From: Rhizopus sp. PT2906
Taxonomy: Eukaryota; Mucoromycota; Mucoromycetes; Mucorales; Rhizopodaceae
Length of the DNA stretch: 22,458 nucleotides
Assembly (NCBI GenBank): GCA_025529335.1
Contig: JAMYHX010000605.1
Coordinates: forward strand, 1 to 22,458
Reading direction: 5' to 3'
In this document: one piece after another, positions 19,210 through 22,458 of the stretch
How the letters are laid out: each line of letters begins with the position of its first letter
Numbering within the stretch: position 1 is the first letter of the stretch
Position numbers and translations under genes: made by a program
The notes under the pieces: generated by a model
Database searches by the model: none
The model's input: the letters and a program-made list of their open reading frames with translations, nothing else
Told to the model about the DNA's origin: nothing

Positions 19210-19644
19210 CAATAAAATGAAGCCTTTCTTGATGAGCACCAAATGTTAGTATTGTTGTCATTTTAGTTGAACAAGCTAGACGCTTATCAATGACGATTTT
19301 ATGGCAATTATGGCTACTGTAACAGCAATCAGCCTCAAGGATATTCTACTCAAGTAAGCCAAACACAATTAGCCACTTTGTCTGCAATGACGGACCATTC
19401 TCCTAAAAACAAGTCGCTCAAATGTGAGTTCTATTGTTTCACTTACAAAAGTAATTGCAAAAGCTACAATTGAAGAAAGAGTCTAGTTCAACTGGGTAAC
19501 ACTTTAGGAATTTGATGGATAAAGCACAGAAGATACGTTTGGGTAGATTCAAGGTACGCTATTAAACATTTGTGAACTTTACGTTTATTCAAGCGTTGGT
19601 CATTCTGTGGGATAACTGCGGAGGAATATTTGGAGACGAAATGA
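19210..19644 (+). pseudogene. Degraded or mis-resolved unknown gene
   Basis: Protein-like text runs on the plus strand but changes frame. An open stretch at 19294-19470 is Gln/Ser/Tyr-rich (F-Y-G-N-Y-G-Y, Q-L-A-T-L-S-A-M). A second frame at 19455-19495 reads L-Q-K-L-Q-L-K-K-E-S-S-S-T-G. A third, from 19508 across a 40-nt GTACGC...CAAG intron (19554-19593), reads N-L-M-D-K-A-Q-K-I-R-L-G-R-F-K then R-W-S-F-C-G-I-T-A-E-E-Y-L-E and stops at TGA 19642-19644. The second and third frames would join in phase if GTAACACTTTAG (19496-19507) were removed, but 12 nt is too short for a known spliceosomal intron. Upstream, an ATG at 19218 opens a short frame. No family was recognised. It is either a pseudogene or a fast-evolving gene whose exons I have not placed correctly. 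Confidence 0.4.
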
Positions 19645-21300
19645 ATTAAGAGCTTCCGTTTACATGCCACTGAAACAGTAGAGAAATGAGTGTCGTTTTA
19701 TCTTACCTTACGCACCTTTCTTGATTATTGAGACGTTGAATTATTAATAGCGTAATTTTGAGCCTGTAAAAAGCATTTAATGAAACGAAAAATCAATGTC
19801 GATAAGATAATTAGCCAAGTAGATATAAAAAATTGATTTATAAAGTGTTTATTCAAGCTTATCAGGTTAACCAAGCAGCAAATATATATCGTCCATGTTA
19901 TGCAACTGTTACTCTCCTCTTGCATAATCTTTCACTTTACTTATTAGATGCATCTTTGAACAACTACTTCAGTGACCATAAAGTATCGTGCTTGGGTAAT
20001 TTGCAGATGATCTTTCGAATACGTACGCCTTCTGATTTACAAACATCAAGAGACAGCATCTTGAGAAAGTGTTGCTTATTCTAGTGAAGGCATGAATTTC
20101 ATTGCTTATGATGTATTATCGTTTCTAATATAGTTGATGGAAGCTGAAACAAAGGTAAGGTAAAAGAAGAGAAAGTAAATCGAGATAGTTATTTCTACCG
20201 CCCTTCCCCTTTCTCCAATCTTTAGGTTTAATGATAATATATCAATTTTAAATGAACAAACCTTATTAAATAACTCAACAATTAATCTATTTCAAATACG
20301 TATATGTTAATAAAGAAGTGTGTAATATACATGTTACAAACTTATGAAAGAGGAATGAAACGGTTAATTTTGATAATAGAACGTATACATTGAATAGCTC
20401 TTTGTCATTCTGTTTTCTCAGCTTGACATGAAAAAATGACATAGAAAACAACGAATACCCAACACTACCTTTTGGCTCATACATTACACAATGAAGCTTC
20501 CTTTAAATGCTTTCATAACTCTTTTCTAATACTTCCTTAGAACTATCTAACACTGTGACGAAATAAAAAACTTTTGTTAAATAATGGTCAAGGCATGTCA
20601 TTACGTTAATGATTGGCTTTACTTAGAATTGTTTTTTTTTTTTTTTTATGTTTCAGCATTTGACTTTTTAAGATAATACCAGAAACAGATGCAGTCTATC
20701 ATTATTTTTCTTAACCTAAGTCATGCAAGATCACGATGATAAATCAATGCCTGCTTAGGCTAAAAGATTTGATGAAGTCCAAGATGAAAAGCTATAATTC
20801 ATAGAAGTGAACTATATCACAGATTTTTTTTTCCTTTTTATGTTTGGCATCGCAAACACATCTTTATTTGTTGCATCTAGCAACACATGTATTACCCCTT
20901 AAAGATCAACATTTTTCATTTAAACGCTTTCTTCATTAAAATGTTGTTATCCAAATGAGCTCTCTTCTACAGACTAAGAAGATGTTTTTAGAAATAAATA
21001 TACATTGGAATACATTCTTTAAAATAGAAAACGTTTTCAAGTATACTCGTTATACAAGAAAGGGAAAAAAAAAGTTCAAAAATGCAAGCAAAGAGAAGAC
21101 TGTCTGTATTTTAAGATGATGGACATGTGTTGTTTTATCCCTTACGCCTTTATATCCTTTTATTTGTAGGAGGCTGCTTCTTTGTAATTGATTGTACCAT
21201 TAAAGAATGTGTAGATAGATAAGAAATGATAAATGTGGTAAGGAGAAATACGGGAGCTAGAAATATTCTCATGTGAGCTGGTAAACAAAAAAAGATATAG
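19645..21300. other. Gene-poor AT-rich stretch
   Basis: I found no frame with protein-like composition, no tRNA and no clear repeat family. A frame at 19833-20084 begins only at a TTG codon and shows no motif. A 16-T run lies at 20632-20647, and scattered AATAAA-like words occur throughout. Confidence 0.45.
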
Positions 21301-21363
21301 ACGCATTCTTTTTTTTTTCTTCTTTCTTCTTTCTTTATACTTTTTATTCTCTCTTAAATACTC

Positions 21364-21849
21364 ATGGCTATCAAGGCTCTTTTGGTTAATGTAAGTTTTT
21401 TAAACTTACTCAGTACAGGATAATGACTGTATGTTCAATGATAACTTCGCAAACGTCCTCCTATAAGGTTCTGCACGTCTCTGGACGGATAGCCTCTAAG
21501 GCCTTTGTTGCTGACTAACGATTCTTGAAGGAGTGCTTTATAGTGACTAGTAGCTGGTTATCTGCGGGCATGGCTAGTGGCCGGTTTGTTAATTGCTCCA
21601 GACAGCTGGCTGGTGTTGTAGGGATAAAAGTAATTAGCAAGTCATAATCAAGACTCAGTCTAAGGCCTAGTGTCTTAACTGGTGCGGCTAACGAAAAACT
21701 TCATTCTATGGTTTGATCGTCCTGAATGGGAGCCACTAGCAGTAATCACGGTCTTCTTTTTATTGGGTTATAGCGGCTTTGCTGACTTTTTTTCTTCTTT
21801 CTTTTTTTAGGGACCACTTTTTAAGGTAAATCCTCATGATGTTTTTTAA
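21364..21849 (+). ncRNA. Candidate spliced short transcript with a structured 420-nt intron
   Basis: After a pyrimidine-rich leader (21308-21356), an ATG at 21364 opens nine codons and meets a perfect GTAAGT donor at 21391. A strong C/T-rich tract ending TTTTTTTAG closes the intron at 21810. The joined exons encode only 21 residues (M-A-I-K-A-L-L-V-N, then G-P-L-F-K-V-N-P-H-D-V-F) before TAA 21847-21849, followed at once by overlapping AATAAA words. The intron (420 nt) is several times longer than others here. Its core (about 21410-21785) is visibly GC-richer than its surroundings and rich in short hairpins. This looks like a host gene for an intronic RNA such as snoRNAs, or a microprotein gene. 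D-box-like CTGA occurs at 21511-21514 and 21782-21785, but no convincing C box or H/ACA layout was found, so the RNA class is unknown. Confidence 0.35.
21391..21409 (+). repeat. Perfect inverted repeat over a 5' splice site
   Basis: GTAAGTTT (21391-21398) and AAACTTAC (21402-21409) are perfect 8-bp inverted arms around a TTT loop. The left arm is itself the intron donor, so an RNA hairpin would hide it from U1. Confidence 0.75.
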
Positions 21850-21977
21850 TAAATAAATGAATAAATAAATATTACTTTTAACATAATAAATCCTTTGTGT
21901 TGACTTGAGCAGCTCATTATTTGACTGCATTTCTTCTACATTCAATCTTGATTATCATATATGAGACACACACTTGA

Positions 21978-22178
21978 ATGGGTTATTTTTATTCATTGTC
22001 AGCTACCATGACCATTATGGCATATAATATAAAGGGTTTCCCTAAAAAAATATTGGCGTCAGAGGTGTCTTTTGAAGATTTCAGAAATCCCGTAGACTTC
22101 GGCGTCACCAATTGTAAAACAAAGAAAAAGTTACTATCATCACTAGTTCGCAATAAAGCTAAGAGTAAGATTAGATGA
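21978..22178 (+). CDS. Hypothetical short ORF
   Basis: A 66-aa frame from ATG 21978 (alternative ATG at 22008). The later part has fairly protein-like composition (P-K-K-I-L-A-S-E-V-S-F-E-D-F, V-D-F-G-V-T-N-C) and a Lys/Arg-rich C-terminus. No family, signal or membrane segment was recognised. It could be a fragment of a larger decayed gene or a chance frame; the region around it is AT-rich and otherwise empty. Confidence 0.2.
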   Translation: MGYFYSLSATMTIMAYNIKGFPKKILASEVSFEDFRNPVDFGVTNCKTKKKLLSSLVRNKAKSKIR

Positions 22179-22458
22179 AAATATGAGTTTAACAAATCCA
22201 AGTAAAAAATACTACAGGAGTAAGAATAATCGTATACGTACTGTAAATACACCCTTTTTATTCTTTAATTGAATGAAAAAGATATGTTCTACCTTTTATT
22301 CCTCTGCAACTAAAGATGGCCACCAAAAAGAAGCTTAACTTCGCTTAACATCGGTAACTATGAATACATTTGAATAGAAGCTGTCGTAGAACAATGTCTG
22401 CTTATGACTGACATTGAGATAAACGACTGGAATCAGTATGAATAGAGTGAATTCATAT

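Noticed and set aside
19833..20084. 83-aa plus-strand frame
   Set aside because: It starts only at TTG, lacks any motif and has no splice-linked neighbours.
21566..21722. Possible Pol III A box (near TGGCTAGTGG) and B box (near GGTTTGATCGTCC) in the structured intron
   Set aside because: Both depart from consensus and no T-run terminator is suitably placed. Kept only as part of the general RNA candidate.
21391..21810. Group I or group II self-splicing intron, telomerase RNA, RNase P/MRP or U3
   Set aside because: No P/Q/R/S core, no domain V, no telomere-template word, no GAAAGTCC-type CR-I and no U3 boxes were found. The ends are spliceosomal (GTAAGT...TTTTTTTAG).

Overview
The window is nuclear DNA of a filamentous fungus, most likely an early-diverging Mucoromycota / Mucorales species. 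It is AT-rich. Genes are compact and cut by many short introns (mostly 46-70 nt) with GTAAGT/GTATGT-type donors and TAG/CAG acceptors. Homopolymer A or T runs of up to 61 bases lie between genes and inside introns. Exon models below were built by hand. Unless noted, every junction keeps the reading frame and each total length is a multiple of three.

Layout, left to right: an AT-rich flank; a decayed leucine-rich-repeat gene (+, about 1025-2279); a five-exon NDT80/PhoG-family transcription factor (-, 4846-2285); a small secreted, probably GPI-anchored Ser/Gly-rich protein (-, 5897-5598); a small Cys-rich ORF (-, 6330-6103); a four-exon Aph-1 gamma-secretase subunit (+, 7017-7889) whose stop codon interlocks with that of a six-exon RNF126-like RING-H2 E3 ligase (-, 9336-7886); an unknown four-TM protein (+, 9513-9986); an arrestin-like protein (+, 10101-11370) ending at a 61-A tract; COP9 signalosome subunit 7 (+, 11630-12592); a methyltransferase with an N-myristoylation-type start (-, 13709-12607); an unresolved small multi-exon gene (-, 14490-13794); IMP dehydrogenase (+, 15363-17073); and chaperonin subunit CCT5 (-, 19035-17237). 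The last 3.4 kb is gene-poor. It holds a degraded gene (about 19210-19644) and a spliced short transcription unit (21364-21849) whose 420-nt intron contains a GC-richer, hairpin-rich block that may be a non-coding RNA.

There is no operon logic. The neighbours are housekeeping or regulatory genes: GTP synthesis (IMPDH), cytosolic folding (CCT5), ubiquitin/NEDD8 control (RING ligase, CSN7), endocytic adaptor function (arrestin) and intramembrane proteolysis (Aph-1). The recurring structural theme is tail-to-tail packing, with convergent stop codons 0-14 bp apart and polyadenylation signals inside the neighbouring coding sequence. The two observations most worth a second look are the fungal Aph-1 gene with its key histidines intact, and the structured intron near 21.4-21.8 kb.
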